From: DASVRZ01 sp038230215
Lineage (GTDB): Bacteria > Verrucomicrobiota > Verrucomicrobiia > Chthoniobacterales > DASVRZ01
Direction of reading: 5' to 3'
Length of the DNA stretch: 64,000 nucleotides
Assembly: GCA_038230215.1 (NCBI GenBank)
Contig: JBBRNR010000009.1
Location: 72,225 to 136,224 of the forward strand
The notes beneath the pieces were generated by a model. The model was not told the DNA's origin, searched no databases, and saw only the letters and a program-made list of their open reading frames with translations. A program made the translations under genes and the position numbers. Positions 1 through 7,438 of the stretch are shown piece after piece (within the stretch, counting starts at the first letter, position 1; each line of letters opens with the position of its first letter).

Positions 1-189
1 TTGGAAACGCCTCGGTCGGCCTCATCAACAGCCCGGTCGGCCTCATCAACAGCCCGGTCGCCCCCAGAAACACGCCGGTCGGCTTCATGAATCCCTCGGT
101 CGAACTTGGAAACACCCCGGTCGGTCTTCCAAACAGCGCGGTCGATGCCTTAAACCCTCCGGTCGATGTCATAAATAGAGCGGTAAGCG
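1..189. repeat. 21-bp-period tandem array A1 (CGGTCG core)
   Basis: The hexamer CGGTCG recurs at 13, 34, 55, 76, 97, 118, 139 and 160, with a decayed copy (CGGTAA) at 181. Every step is exactly 21 bp. The 15 bases between cores vary but keep a common pattern, with a T near their fourth position and AA near their ninth. The array runs off the left edge, so its full length is unknown. It fills most of the gap before the gene at 295. It is too short in its conserved part to be a CRISPR array. It belongs to the same 21-bp class as five other arrays in the window. Confidence 0.9.
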
Positions 190-294
190 TCATATTGGCA
201 CACTTTGAGCCTTTTTTCGAAAAAGAGGCTGGTTTTCAGTCTTTGGAGGCTAATTTTTCTGGGCAACAACCCACTCCGCTGACAGCTTTCTCCC

Positions 295-1011
295 ATGAAA
301 AACGAATTTAACAACCGCCTGGGCATGGCCAAAACCGTGCTCACCACCCTCGACAAACCTGCCAACTTCGCCATCTGGCAGGGAAAACCGCCCCTCGCCT
401 TCACCAAAAAAGTCGCCCTCCTGCGCACCAAAGTCGCCCAGAACGAGACCCTCCTGAGCGAACAAGAGGCCATCATCACCGGTTTTGCCGAGCAAAAAGA
501 CAGCAGCGAGATCGAACTCGAAGACCTCGCCCACGAGATCGGCGCCGCCCTTTCCGACTACTACGACGACAACGACCACCAGGACCTCTCCGCCCAGGTC
601 GATTTCTCCATCTCCGCCTGGCGCACCCTTCGCGAGGAATCCCTCGTCGCCCGCGCCCGCATCGTCGAGAAAAACCTCGGCACCACCCTCACCGCCGACG
701 CCGCCGGATTGGTGGATTACGACCTCGACGCCGCCGACCTCACCGCCCTCAGCGCAGCCATCGCGAGTTACAACGATATCATCCACAGCCCGCAAGCCGC
801 CATCGCCAACCGCAAATCCCTCACCAAAGCCGCGCGCCCCACCTTCCGCGACATGAGCAACATCCTCGGCAGCCTCGACAAACTCATCCTCCGCTTCCGC
901 AAAACCGACGCCGGCCGTCAATTCGTCGATGCCTACCTCGCCTCCCGCATCGTGCGAGACCTCGGCACCAGCCCCGCCAAAGACGACCCGACAACACCGC
1001 CAACTCCATAG
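295..1011 (+). CDS. Hypothetical helical protein, 238 aa
   Basis: I do not recognise a characterised family. The product has no signal peptide or membrane segment and looks almost wholly alpha-helical, with an acidic Asp-rich patch near residues 85-95 and a Pro/Thr-rich tail. The order of features (helical N-terminus, a Glu-Ala-Ile segment near residue 57, long helices) loosely resembles the protein at 29207-29917, and the two may be distant paralogues. The ATG at 295 is preceded by array A1. Codon use is uniformly GC-rich, with C-ending codons, in agreement with a real gene. Function unknown. Confidence 0.75.
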   Translation: MKNEFNNRLGMAKTVLTTLDKPANFAIWQGKPPLAFTKKVALLRTKVAQNETLLSEQEAIITGFAEQKDSSEIELEDLAHEIGAALSDYYDDNDHQDLSAQVDFSISAWRTLREESLVARARIVEKNLGTTLTADAAGLVDYDLDAADLTALSAAIASYNDIIHSPQAAIANRKSLTKAARPTFRDMSNILGSLDKLILRFRKTDAGRQFVDAYLASRIVRDLGTSPAKDDPTTPPTP

Positions 1012-1075
1012 GAGTTTCAGTGTTATGGAGAAAACGAAGCCGCCACCCTGTAGCTCTTTGCCAAACGAAACTTTC

Positions 1076-1093
1076 GCCTACAACATGTTAGGC
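1076..1093 (+). other. Left boundary site of the cassette cluster
   Basis: The stretch holds CGCCTA, an 8-base spacer and then TAGGCG (to 1094), giving a compact hairpin that ends in the core GTTAGGC at 1087. It has the right-hand core of an attC but no normal-length left half. It could be a deleted attC or part of an attI. It marks the 5' edge of cassette 1. Confidence 0.45.
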
Positions 1094-1125
1094 GGCTCGA
1101 CGAATCTCTATTCCAAAGAACCGGA

Positions 1126-1377
1126 ATGAAAGCAGCCACAATTGGAACACTCGTAGTTCGCGGTAACGCTTTGGCCATGCTTATCGTGGCCACGAGAAGT
1201 TTGTTTATTTTTGTCTATGTGCTCTATGACCCAGTTGTTGCACCACGGGCGTCAGCTCCAGGCGCCATGCGTTACACTCTCACATTAGCTTTCTTAGAGC
1301 TTGGCATTTCTCTTCTACTTTTTATTTTCAGCAGACGTATCGGCCTGTTGTTTTCACGCGGTCTCGCCGAGTCTTAG
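1126..1377 (+). CDS. Cassette 1: small membrane protein, 83 aa
   Basis: No family recognised. There are two hydrophobic stretches, at about residues 15-36 and 50-68, consistent with two membrane spans and a short Pro/Ala-rich connecting loop. The ATG at 1126 lies 39 bp after the recombination core at 1087, and the stop is 34 bp before the attC at 1412. Base composition is clearly lower in GC than the flanking chromosomal genes, as expected for a captured cassette gene. Small membrane proteins of unknown role are common integron cargo. Confidence 0.7.
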   Translation: MKAATIGTLVVRGNALAMLIVATRSLFIFVYVLYDPVVAPRASAPGAMRYTLTLAFLELGISLLLFIFSRRIGLLFSRGLAES

Positions 1378-1411
1378 CACCCATGCCACATCTCACCTTC
1401 AACACACCGCC

Positions 1412-1513
1412 GCCTAACCATACTCTCAGCGAATCCTCCGGGCTCGTCACGAGCTGTGCTGTCGCACATCTCGCGCCGTTCCCTACGCGTCGCTGATCTT
1501 GAGGTCGTTAGGC
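1412..1513 (+). other. attC site of cassette 1 (102 bp)
   Basis: The site opens with GCCTAAC (1412-1418) and closes with GTTAGGC (1507-1513), which are inverted copies. Inner boxes CTCAGCGA and TCGCTGA are also complementary but offset, leaving unpaired bases of the kind IntI uses to choose the recombining strand. The interior is not otherwise palindromic. Confidence 0.8.
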
Positions 1514-1533
1514 GCTCTTTGACTATCGCCATT

Positions 1534-1914
1534 ATGAAAAAAACATTACAGATTGCATTGCTATTTGCTGGCTTGTTCCTTGGCTGCGGACAAATGGAAA
1601 GTCAAAACGCGAATAACGATCTGGTAGGAACGTGGACCGAAGGTAACAAAACCTTTACACTAAATCCAGATGGGACCGGAAGCTCGCATGCGACGATTAA
1701 AATTGGGGCGTTTGATACCCCAGTCTCGATTGAAGGATCGTGGATGATTGCAGACGGTTATTTATATACTACGGTCAAGTCATCCACACTTCCGAAGCAG
1801 ATTCCAGTCGGTTTTAAAGACAGAGACAAAATTGTAAGCATCGACCAGGAAACATTTCATTCGATAGACAACCAAGGCAAAAAGCACACCTATCACAGAA
1901 GAGGTTTACGATAA
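1534..1914 (+). CDS. Cassette 2: putative lipoprotein, 126 aa
   Basis: The product starts with a Lys-Lys n-region, a hydrophobic core and a lipobox ending LFLGC near residue 20, so it is probably lipidated and anchored in a membrane. The mature part contains a LVGTW motif, a DGTG turn and a later GSW motif, the pattern of small beta-sandwich or lipocalin-like lipoproteins that begin with a GTW box. I chose the ATG at 1534 because it creates the signal peptide. An open frame extends upstream to 1456, but that part lies inside the attC. Function unknown. Confidence 0.75.
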   Translation: MKKTLQIALLFAGLFLGCGQMESQNANNDLVGTWTEGNKTFTLNPDGTGSSHATIKIGAFDTPVSIEGSWMIADGYLYTTVKSSTLPKQIPVGFKDRDKIVSIDQETFHSIDNQGKKHTYHRRGLR

Positions 1915-1933
1915 ATTCTACCCCCGACCAAGT

Positions 1934-2037
1934 GCCTAACGAGAACAAGATCAGCGACGCGTAGGGACGGTGCGGCTCCTGCCCAAGCAGGAGACATGAC
2001 GAGCCCGGAGTGTTCGCTGATCTTGTTCTCGTTAGGC
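1934..2037 (+). other. attC site of cassette 2 (104 bp, perfect 24-bp arms)
   Basis: The site runs from GCCTAAC (1934-1940) to GTTAGGC (2031-2037). Its outer 24 bases on each side are perfect inverted complements, continuous through the inner boxes TCAGCGA and TCGCTGA. Ordinary attC sites have one or more extrahelical bases. The central part holds a smaller hairpin, GGCTCCTG with CAGGAG. Confidence 0.85.
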
Positions 2038-2063
2038 GCTGAACCACACGCTTCTATATTGCT

Positions 2064-2402
2064 ATGAATTCATTGCCTATTCTTCGTTATTGGCCTTTCG
2101 TCATCGCCTTTTTCTCCTGTATCTTAGCTGGTTTGGTATTTATTCAATGGCGTCATAAAAGAGCTTCCCCAAAGAAGGTATCTTCACCAATGCAACCAAC
2201 CCTATTCAGTTGTTATCTTTTTTGCCTTCTTATGCCCGCTATTTTGGGCATTCAGGTAGATTATTACTATCGAATTGTCCAAATCTATTTGGGATTCTGG
2301 CTATGGGATGAGTTTCGTAAGCTATACCGTTTGTGGCAGGCCTCGACGCAAAACAATCCCAATACACAGGACACTAACTTACTTCCACTCAACCGCACCT
2401 AA
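2064..2402 (+). CDS. Cassette 3: small membrane protein, 112 aa
   Basis: No family recognised. Two membrane spans are visible, at about residues 9-28 and 48-66, separated by a Lys/Arg-rich loop (HKRASPKK). After the second span comes an aromatic stretch rich in Tyr and Trp, and the C-terminus is Asn/Gln-rich. The gene starts 27 bp after the core of attC 2, and its TAA stop is formed within the ACCTAAC box of attC 3, an arrangement common in integron cassettes. Low GC relative to neighbours. Confidence 0.7.
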   Translation: MNSLPILRYWPFVIAFFSCILAGLVFIQWRHKRASPKKVSSPMQPTLFSCYLFCLLMPAILGIQVDYYYRIVQIYLGFWLWDEFRKLYRLWQASTQNNPNTQDTNLLPLNRT

Positions 2403-2484
2403 CACGTCCGTTGCCGCTTTCTGCGCTCCACCTTCGCAGCTACCTCGCCACGCTCCGCCGTCGCTGATCTTGTTCTCGTTGGGC
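2397..2484 (+). other. attC site of cassette 3 (88 bp)
   Basis: The left box is ACCTAAC (2397-2403) and the right core is GTTGGGC (2478-2484). The 3' half TCGCTGATCTTGTTCTCG before the core is identical to that of attC 2, but the left half has diverged and pairs only weakly. It is followed within 24 bp by the stop codon of the leftward adaptor gene, so it is the last site of the cluster on this side. Confidence 0.7.
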
Positions 2485-2507
2485 CGCTTTACACTTACTA
2501 AGCCGAG

Positions 2508-3446
2508 TTACATTGCACTCTTTGGCTCGCCGTTGAGGAAGACGTCCATCTGCTGGCCGACATAGACGGGGAAAGCGGGGCGCTCGAAGCGGTAAATGAT
2601 TTGCAAAACGCGGGTATCGACGCGCTCGCTGCTGAGGCCGGTGAGCGATTGCTTCGGCACGACATAGGGCTCGATGCGGACGAAATGGAGCACGACTTTT
2701 TTGTCGCGCGAACCTTTCAGAAACGCCACGGCTTCGCTGCCTGGGATGACGTGCGAGGCGTAATCTTCGTCCACGTCGGCGCGGAGTTGAAATTGATCGA
2801 CGTCGCCCAGGAGCATCGCGGGCACATTGGTATTTAACTCCGCTGGCTCGCCAGCGCGGATGTTCACCTGGAGGACGCGTCCATCGCGCGGCGCGAGGGT
2901 GGTGAGTCTTTCCAAGGTCACCTGGGCACGGCTGAGATCGGCCTCGGCCTGCTCCAACTCGGCCCGCGATTTTCCGAGGCTGGCACTGGCTTGCCGCGCG
3001 GCGAAGTCGGCCCGCGTGCGTTCGTCTTCGCTGGAGACCTGGCTCTTCGACAGCTTCTCGATGCGCCGCAGCGTGTCGTTTTTATCGGCCAGCGCGACCT
3101 CGGCCAATGCAATGGAACTCCGCAGCACGCCGACCTGCGCCTGCTGGCTGGCGATGGCGGCCTTGGCGTCGCGGTCGTCGAGTTTGAAGAGCACGTCGCC
3201 CTTTTTCACCGTGTCGCCGACGGTCACGTTGACCTCGGAAACCAGGCCCGCGCTCGTCGGAGCGATCCGGACGTTTTCATTCACCGACTCGACGAGGCCA
3301 CTCGCGCCGAGGGAATTGGCGAAGGGCGCGGACGTCGGCTGGGCCAGTGGAGCCACATGCGGATCGGGCCGGCGCAGTTTGGAGACGAGGAGAAACGCCA
3401 TCACCACTCCGATGACAGCGAGATAAAACGTGGGTTTGCGGAACAT
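2508..3446 (-). CDS. HlyD/MacA-type periplasmic adaptor subunit
   Basis: This 312-aa protein is the membrane fusion component of a tripartite ABC exporter, linking the inner-membrane permease to an outer-membrane channel. It has an N-terminal membrane anchor (about residues 7-22), a lipoyl-like half motif with GDTVKKGDVLFKLD near residue 82, a long coiled coil of about 80 residues, the second lipoyl half near GRVLQVNIRAGE, and a beta-barrel domain. It is last in a leftward operon after the ATPase (16 bp gap). The family match is clear. The substrate cannot be told. The layout matches DevB/MacA-like exporters. Confidence 0.9.
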   Translation of the reverse strand: MFRKPTFYLAVIGVVMAFLLVSKLRRPDPHVAPLAQPTSAPFANSLGASGLVESVNENVRIAPTSAGLVSEVNVTVGDTVKKGDVLFKLDDRDAKAAIASQQAQVGVLRSSIALAEVALADKNDTLRRIEKLSKSQVSSEDERTRADFAARQASASLGKSRAELEQAEADLSRAQVTLERLTTLAPRDGRVLQVNIRAGEPAELNTNVPAMLLGDVDQFQLRADVDEDYASHVIPGSEAVAFLKGSRDKKVVLHFVRIEPYVVPKQSLTGLSSERVDTRVLQIIYRFERPAFPVYVGQQMDVFLNGEPKSAM

Positions 3447-3462
3447 AAATTTGGAACTCGAA

Positions 3463-4146
3463 TCAGGATTTTTTCTGCGCGTGGATGCCTTTCACCACGC
3501 CATCCTCCATCTCGGCGATGCGGTCGGCGAACTCAAAAATGCGGCTGTCATGCGTCACCACAATCACCGCGCGGTCGGGGCGAAGGGCTGTTTCCTGGAG
3601 GAGTTCCATCACTTTGTGGCCACTCTTCGCGTCGAGCGAGGCGGTCGGCTCGTCGCAAATAATCAGCCGCGGCTCGTGCACCAGCGCCCGGGCGATGGCC
3701 ACGCGTTGCTGCTGGCCGCCAGACATTTGCGTGGGATAGGAACGCAGCCGGTCCCCCAGCCCGAGTTCGGAAATGGTGTGCGCCGCACGTTCCTCCGCCT
3801 CCTTGCGCGAGCAGCCGTTGATCAGGAGCGGCACGGAGGCGTTTTCGAGAATAGTCAGCGTCGGAATCAAATTAAATTGCTGGAAAATGAACCCGATGTT
3901 CTGACCGCGAAACCGGGTCAGCTCGCCCGGTTTCATCTCGTCCAGCGCGTGATCGAGCGTGCGAATGCGGCCTTCGTCGATCTTCAAAGTCCCGCAGATC
4001 ACGCTCAGCAGCGTCGTTTTTCCGCAGCCGGACGGGCCAACCATCATGAGCAATTCGCCAAACTGCGCGGAGAAATTCACATTGCGCAGCGCGAAGACAC
4101 GCTGGTCGCCGACTCCGAAGGTTTTCACGACGTTTTCGACTTCCAC
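3463..4146 (-). CDS. ABC transporter ATP-binding protein (MacB/LolD/DevA type)
   Basis: This 227-aa single-domain ATPase powers the exporter encoded with its neighbours. Visible motifs are Walker A GPSGCGKTTLL near residue 38, the Q-loop region GFIFQQFNLIP, the signature MSGGQQQRVAIARAL, Walker B LIICDEPTASLD and the switch His in VVTHDSRIFEFADR. Length and motifs fit the MacB/LolD subfamily. It lies between permease and adaptor, separated from the permease by 214 bp that hold a palindromic element. Confidence 0.95.
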   Translation of the reverse strand: MEVENVVKTFGVGDQRVFALRNVNFSAQFGELLMMVGPSGCGKTTLLSVICGTLKIDEGRIRTLDHALDEMKPGELTRFRGQNIGFIFQQFNLIPTLTILENASVPLLINGCSRKEAEERAAHTISELGLGDRLRSYPTQMSGGQQQRVAIARALVHEPRLIICDEPTASLDAKSGHKVMELLQETALRPDRAVIVVTHDSRIFEFADRIAEMEDGVVKGIHAQKKS

Positions 4147-4211
4147 GGCTGGGGAAATAGGCGGCTTCAGAAGGAACCTCCTTCATTCGGATGGAACTCG
4201 GATGTGAAACT

Positions 4212-4340
4212 CTGGGGAGCGCGGGCGGCTCGCCTGCTGTTTTCGGCGGCTCGCCGAAAATCTGTGGACGCCCATCGAACCGCCACGCGGCCATTCGGCG
4301 AGCCGCCGAATGGTGCAGGCCAGCGGCCCGCGCTCCACGG
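4212..4340. repeat. Palindromic REPIN-like element, copy A
   Basis: The two ends are imperfect inverted copies: the left arm starts CTGGGGAGCGC and the right arm reads, on the minus strand, GTGGAGCGCGGGCCGCTGG. Each arm carries its own hairpin, GGCGGCTCGCC, flanked by short A/T or ATTC tracts. The same arms occur at 60487-60650. The GGAG tetramer before a hairpin recalls REP sequences. No RAYT transposase is in the window. It sits between the permease and ATPase genes of one operon, so its RNA could fold and alter downstream expression. Confidence 0.75.
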
Positions 4341-4360
4341 ATTGTGCGCGCTTGACGGGT

Positions 4361-5494
4361 TCATTTGAAGACCACCGCTGGCTCGAGTTTGGCAATCTTG
4401 TGCAGGCCGAAGAGCGCGGACAGGCAGCAGATGAAAATGATCACACCGCCAGTAAAGGCCAAAATTTGCCACGGCATGAAGAATGGCGGCTGACCTTTTT
4501 TAATGACCAGATTTCCAAAGAGCGCGGCAAGTCCCACGCCCATCCCGTAGCCGACGGCCCCGACGACGAACGCCTGGAGAAAGACCATTTTCGCCAGGGT
4601 CGGCATCGTCGCACCCATCGCTTTGAGCGCGGCGAGATAGCGCAGATTCTCGTGGATGAAGAGGTAAAAGGTCTGCCCCGAGATCGCCACGCCGACGATG
4701 ATCCCGAGCAAAACCACGGTGCCGAAGGAGATCGGAATCCCGGTATTTTTGACATACCACCAGATGGTTTCCCATTTGAAGGCCTCCGCCTCCACCGCCC
4801 GCAGACCGGGCAGTTTCGAGATTCGCGCCGCGCACTCGGCAGGGGAAATTCCAGCCCGGGGTTGCACGAGGATGAAGGACAGCCGCTTCCGCACAAATGG
4901 CACATATTCCAGCGCCCGATCGTAAGTCGTATAAACATAAGGCTGCCCAAAAAAACTCCGGGCCGTCTCGCAGATTCCGACGACCCTCGCCTCCTTGTCG
5001 TTGATCTCAAAGGTGGTGCCCAAGTGGAGTTTGAGTCCCTTCTTGGCAAATTTTTCCGTCGCGACCTGATCCACGATCACCGCGTTGGGCAGCCGCAAAT
5101 CCTCGATTCGGCCCTCTTTCATCACTGCCGGACGGCCCACCAGTGTCGCCGTATCGAGCCCGGTGAGCTGGATTTGCTGAAACGATCCATCCTCCAATCG
5201 AGTCTGAGTCAGCCCCCAATACAGACGCACCGCCCAATCGACGCCGGGCACACTGCGAACGCGGTTCACCTCGATCTCGCGCATGGCCGTGACCTCATTC
5301 ACCTGCTCCACGGCCCGATCCATCACCCAGACTGAGGCACCGATGTTTCGGATCGTCGCTGTGCACCACATCATGAGTCCGCAAAAAACCGACGACTGCT
5401 GCGACATGAGCAGTGCGCAAAACGTGAGCCCGCAGACCAGCATGGCGTATTTCGCCCGGTCCCGAATGAGCATGAAGATCGCAATGCGCAGCAT
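4361..5494 (-). CDS. ABC transporter permease, FtsX/MacB (DevC-like)
   Basis: This 377-aa permease has an N-terminal membrane segment (about residues 17-37), a large extracytoplasmic domain and three C-terminal spans (about 260-285, 315-340 and 350-368), the topology of MacB/FtsX permeases. I start it at ATG 5494, where the sequence MLRIAIFMLIRDR resembles family N-termini. The open frame continues 149 codons further upstream, but that part reads through tandem array A2 and is Arg/Ser/Pro-rich junk. It is first in a leftward exporter operon with the ATPase and the adaptor. Confidence 0.88.
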   Translation of the reverse strand: MLRIAIFMLIRDRAKYAMLVCGLTFCALLMSQQSSVFCGLMMWCTATIRNIGASVWVMDRAVEQVNEVTAMREIEVNRVRSVPGVDWAVRLYWGLTQTRLEDGSFQQIQLTGLDTATLVGRPAVMKEGRIEDLRLPNAVIVDQVATEKFAKKGLKLHLGTTFEINDKEARVVGICETARSFFGQPYVYTTYDRALEYVPFVRKRLSFILVQPRAGISPAECAARISKLPGLRAVEAEAFKWETIWWYVKNTGIPISFGTVVLLGIIVGVAISGQTFYLFIHENLRYLAALKAMGATMPTLAKMVFLQAFVVGAVGYGMGVGLAALFGNLVIKKGQPPFFMPWQILAFTGGVIIFICCLSALFGLHKIAKLEPAVVFK

Positions 5495-5617
5495 CGCAGG
5501 CAGTCTTTGGCGATGCGCCGCCATTTGCAACCCGCGAGTGAGCCCTATGAAGTGGAAACTGGCGGGCCATGGGTTAATGGGCGTCCCTCTGGCAACGCCG
5601 GGCCTCGCCCCATTCGT

Positions 5618-5981
5618 CTTCCGGGTCGTTCTAAACTGCTTCCGGGGCACTTTGAACGCCTTCCGGGGCGCTTTGAACGCCTTCCGAGCCTCTCTGCACG
5701 TCTTCTGTATCTCCCTGTTCGTCTTCCGAGGTCGTTTTGCACTGCTTCCGGGGCGGTCTGATCTGCTTCCGGGGCGGTCTGGACGCCTTCCGGAGCGAGT
5801 TGCAGTGCTTCCGGAGTCCGCTGAACAGCTTCCGGGGTGAGTTACAGTGCTCCCGGACTCGATGGGAGCGCTTCCGCTCGAGTCTGATCGTCTTCCGGGG
5901 CTCGCTCTACGTCTTCCGCGACGAGTTGCACGTCTCCGCAACCTCCCTGAAGCGCTTCCGGTCGGGCGAATCAGCTTCCGG
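5618..5981. repeat. 21-bp-period tandem array A2 (CTTCCGG core)
   Basis: Eighteen units start with CTTCCGG or a close variant at 5618, 5639, 5660, 5681, 5702, 5723, 5745, then every 21 bp to 5955, and 5975. The one 22-bp step is balanced by a later 20-bp step. The second half of the unit resembles CTCTGAACG. The array occupies the gap between the divergent exporter operon and hprK and keeps several frames open. Its unit matches that of array A4 at 34154. Outside the array, 5495-5617 and 5982-6057 hold nothing I can identify. Confidence 0.95.
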
Positions 5982-6057
5982 GAATCTCAATTTTTGAGGC
6001 CTATCTGCGGACGATTAGGCGTGAAAGACGGCGGCGGTTGGTTATGGTCTGTCCATC

Positions 6058-7032
6058 ATGCCCCCTCCCCGCAAAAAGATTGCCATTAAGAAACCTGTGA
6101 TGACCATTGCCGAGTTTTACGCCCGGCACGCGGAGATTCTGGGGCTGAAATTGGTCGGGCCAGCCGTCGGGTTCGATCGCGAGATTCGCGAGCCGACGAT
6201 CAATCGACCCGGTCTGGCGCTCTCGGGGTTCTTTAGTTATTTCGCCGAGAAACGCATTCAGGTGATCGGGAGCGCGGAGCTGACTTATCTGAAAACGCTC
6301 GGCCCGGTGGTGATGCGGGAGCGTTTTCAGAAGATCTGTGCGCGGAATATTCCCTGTCTCGTTTTCTCACGGGGAGTGGTGATCCCGAAGCCTTTGCTGG
6401 AAGAAGCCGTCAAGCAGCAGGTGGCGGTGTTTTCGACACCGATGGTGACGATGCGGTTTACCAACGCGGCGACGATCGCGTTGGAAATGGATTTCGCCCC
6501 GACCACGTCGGAGCATGGGAGCATGGTCGATATCATGGGGGTCGGCACACTGGTGCGCGGGGCGAGCGGCGTAGGCAAAAGCGAGTGCGTACTGGGTCTG
6601 ATCGAACGCGGTTACAGTCTGGTGGCGGACGATGTGACGCGGTTTCGGGCGTTGGAGGGTCGCGATCTCGTGGGCACGGCTCCGGATTTAACCCGTTACC
6701 ACATGGAAGTGCGCGGGATCGGGGTGATCAATGTGTCGTCGATCTTCGGCATCGGCAGCATTCGGCTGGAGAAGCGACTCGATCTGGTGGTCACGCTGCA
6801 AGACTGGAATGAAATGGAGGAGGTGGATCGGATCGGACTCGACCAGCAATATTACGAGATTCTGGGCATCCATGTGCCGCACATTATCATCCCGGTCCGC
6901 ATGGGCCGCGACATCGCCCGCTTGATCGAAGTGGCGGCATTGGACCAAAAACTGAAGGGTTTGGGCCAAAATAGCGCGATGGAGTTCAATAAGCGGTTGC
7001 TAAGTCTGATGGAAAATAGGACAACTCATTGA
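6058..7032 (+). CDS. hprK: HPr kinase/phosphorylase
   Basis: This bifunctional enzyme phosphorylates Ser46 of HPr with ATP or PPi and reverses the reaction, acting as a carbon and energy sensor. The 324-aa product has the N-terminal HprK domain (about 15-140) and a C-terminal P-loop domain with GASGVGKSECVLGL near residue 170, followed by YSLVADD and the family signature region around VRGIGVINV. The end overlaps ptsH by one base (TGATG), so the two are translationally coupled. The start follows array A2. No Shine-Dalgarno sequence is evident. Confidence 0.96.
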   Translation: MPPPRKKIAIKKPVMTIAEFYARHAEILGLKLVGPAVGFDREIREPTINRPGLALSGFFSYFAEKRIQVIGSAELTYLKTLGPVVMRERFQKICARNIPCLVFSRGVVIPKPLLEEAVKQQVAVFSTPMVTMRFTNAATIALEMDFAPTTSEHGSMVDIMGVGTLVRGASGVGKSECVLGLIERGYSLVADDVTRFRALEGRDLVGTAPDLTRYHMEVRGIGVINVSSIFGIGSIRLEKRLDLVVTLQDWNEMEEVDRIGLDQQYYEILGIHVPHIIIPVRMGRDIARLIEVAALDQKLKGLGQNSAMEFNKRLLSLMENRTTH

Positions 7033-7340
7033 TGGGATTGCTAAGTAGAAAGCCAACGGACGCCAGCGCGAAAAAAATCACCAAGGAACTCACCATCGTG
7101 AACCGGCTCGGGATGCACGCGCGGCCGGCTGCGATGTTTGTGAAAATCGCGAACCGCCACAAGGCCGAGTTGTGGGTGGAAAAGGACGGCGAGCAGGTGA
7201 ATGGCAAGAGCATTATGGGTTTGATGATGCTGGCGGCGGGCCAGGGTTCGAAGTTGATCGTGACGGCGGATGGCTCGGATGCGGAGAAGGCGATCGGGGA
7301 AATCGAGGATCTGATCGCTCGAAAATTCGACGAGGAATAG
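7032..7340 (+). CDS. ptsH: Phosphocarrier protein HPr
   Basis: HPr carries phosphate from enzyme I on a histidine and is regulated by HprK on a serine. The active-site motif LGMHARPAAMF is at about residues 26-36 and the regulatory serine lies in NGKSIMGLMML, so both phosphorylation sites are intact. At 102 aa it is longer than the usual 85-90 because of about 14 extra N-terminal residues. The ATG overlaps the hprK stop. A TTG at 7029 is a possible but less likely start. No EII gene is nearby, so a regulatory PTS is plausible. Confidence 0.95.
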   Translation: MGLLSRKPTDASAKKITKELTIVNRLGMHARPAAMFVKIANRHKAELWVEKDGEQVNGKSIMGLMMLAAGQGSKLIVTADGSDAEKAIGEIEDLIARKFDEE

Positions 7341-7438
7341 GGGCGAGGGCGGAGTTACAGGGGTTTGATGCAAGTATTTGCGGGGAAAATCGTTCTAGGA
7401 TTGATTTCGCAGAAATAGCCCGTTATGACGGGTTTGCC

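Larger units (their letters stand above)
1087..2484 (+). mobile_element. Integron-type gene cassette cluster, three cassettes, no integrase
   Basis: Core sites of form GTTRRRY lie at 1087-1093, 1507-1513, 2031-2037 and 2478-2484. The last three each pair with an upstream RYYYAAC box to form an attC-like site. Each interval between cores carries one short plus-strand ORF ending just before or inside its attC, which is the standard cassette layout. The right halves of the three sites are nearly identical, with CGCTGATCTTG before the core. No tyrosine recombinase of the IntI type is present in the window, so this is either a cluster lacking an integrase (CALIN) or the distal end of an array whose integrase lies to the left. 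Confidence 0.8.

Noticed and set aside
1..189. CRISPR-like array (constant CGGTCG with variable 15-mers)
   Set aside because: The constant part is 6 bp and the variable part shares a pattern between units. There are no cas genes, and the period equals that of the five other repeat arrays.
5495..5941. 149-codon N-terminal extension of the ABC permease
   Set aside because: It reads through array A2 (no stops because 21 is a multiple of 3), is Arg/Ser/Pro-rich, and the permease family starts at the membrane segment near 5494.
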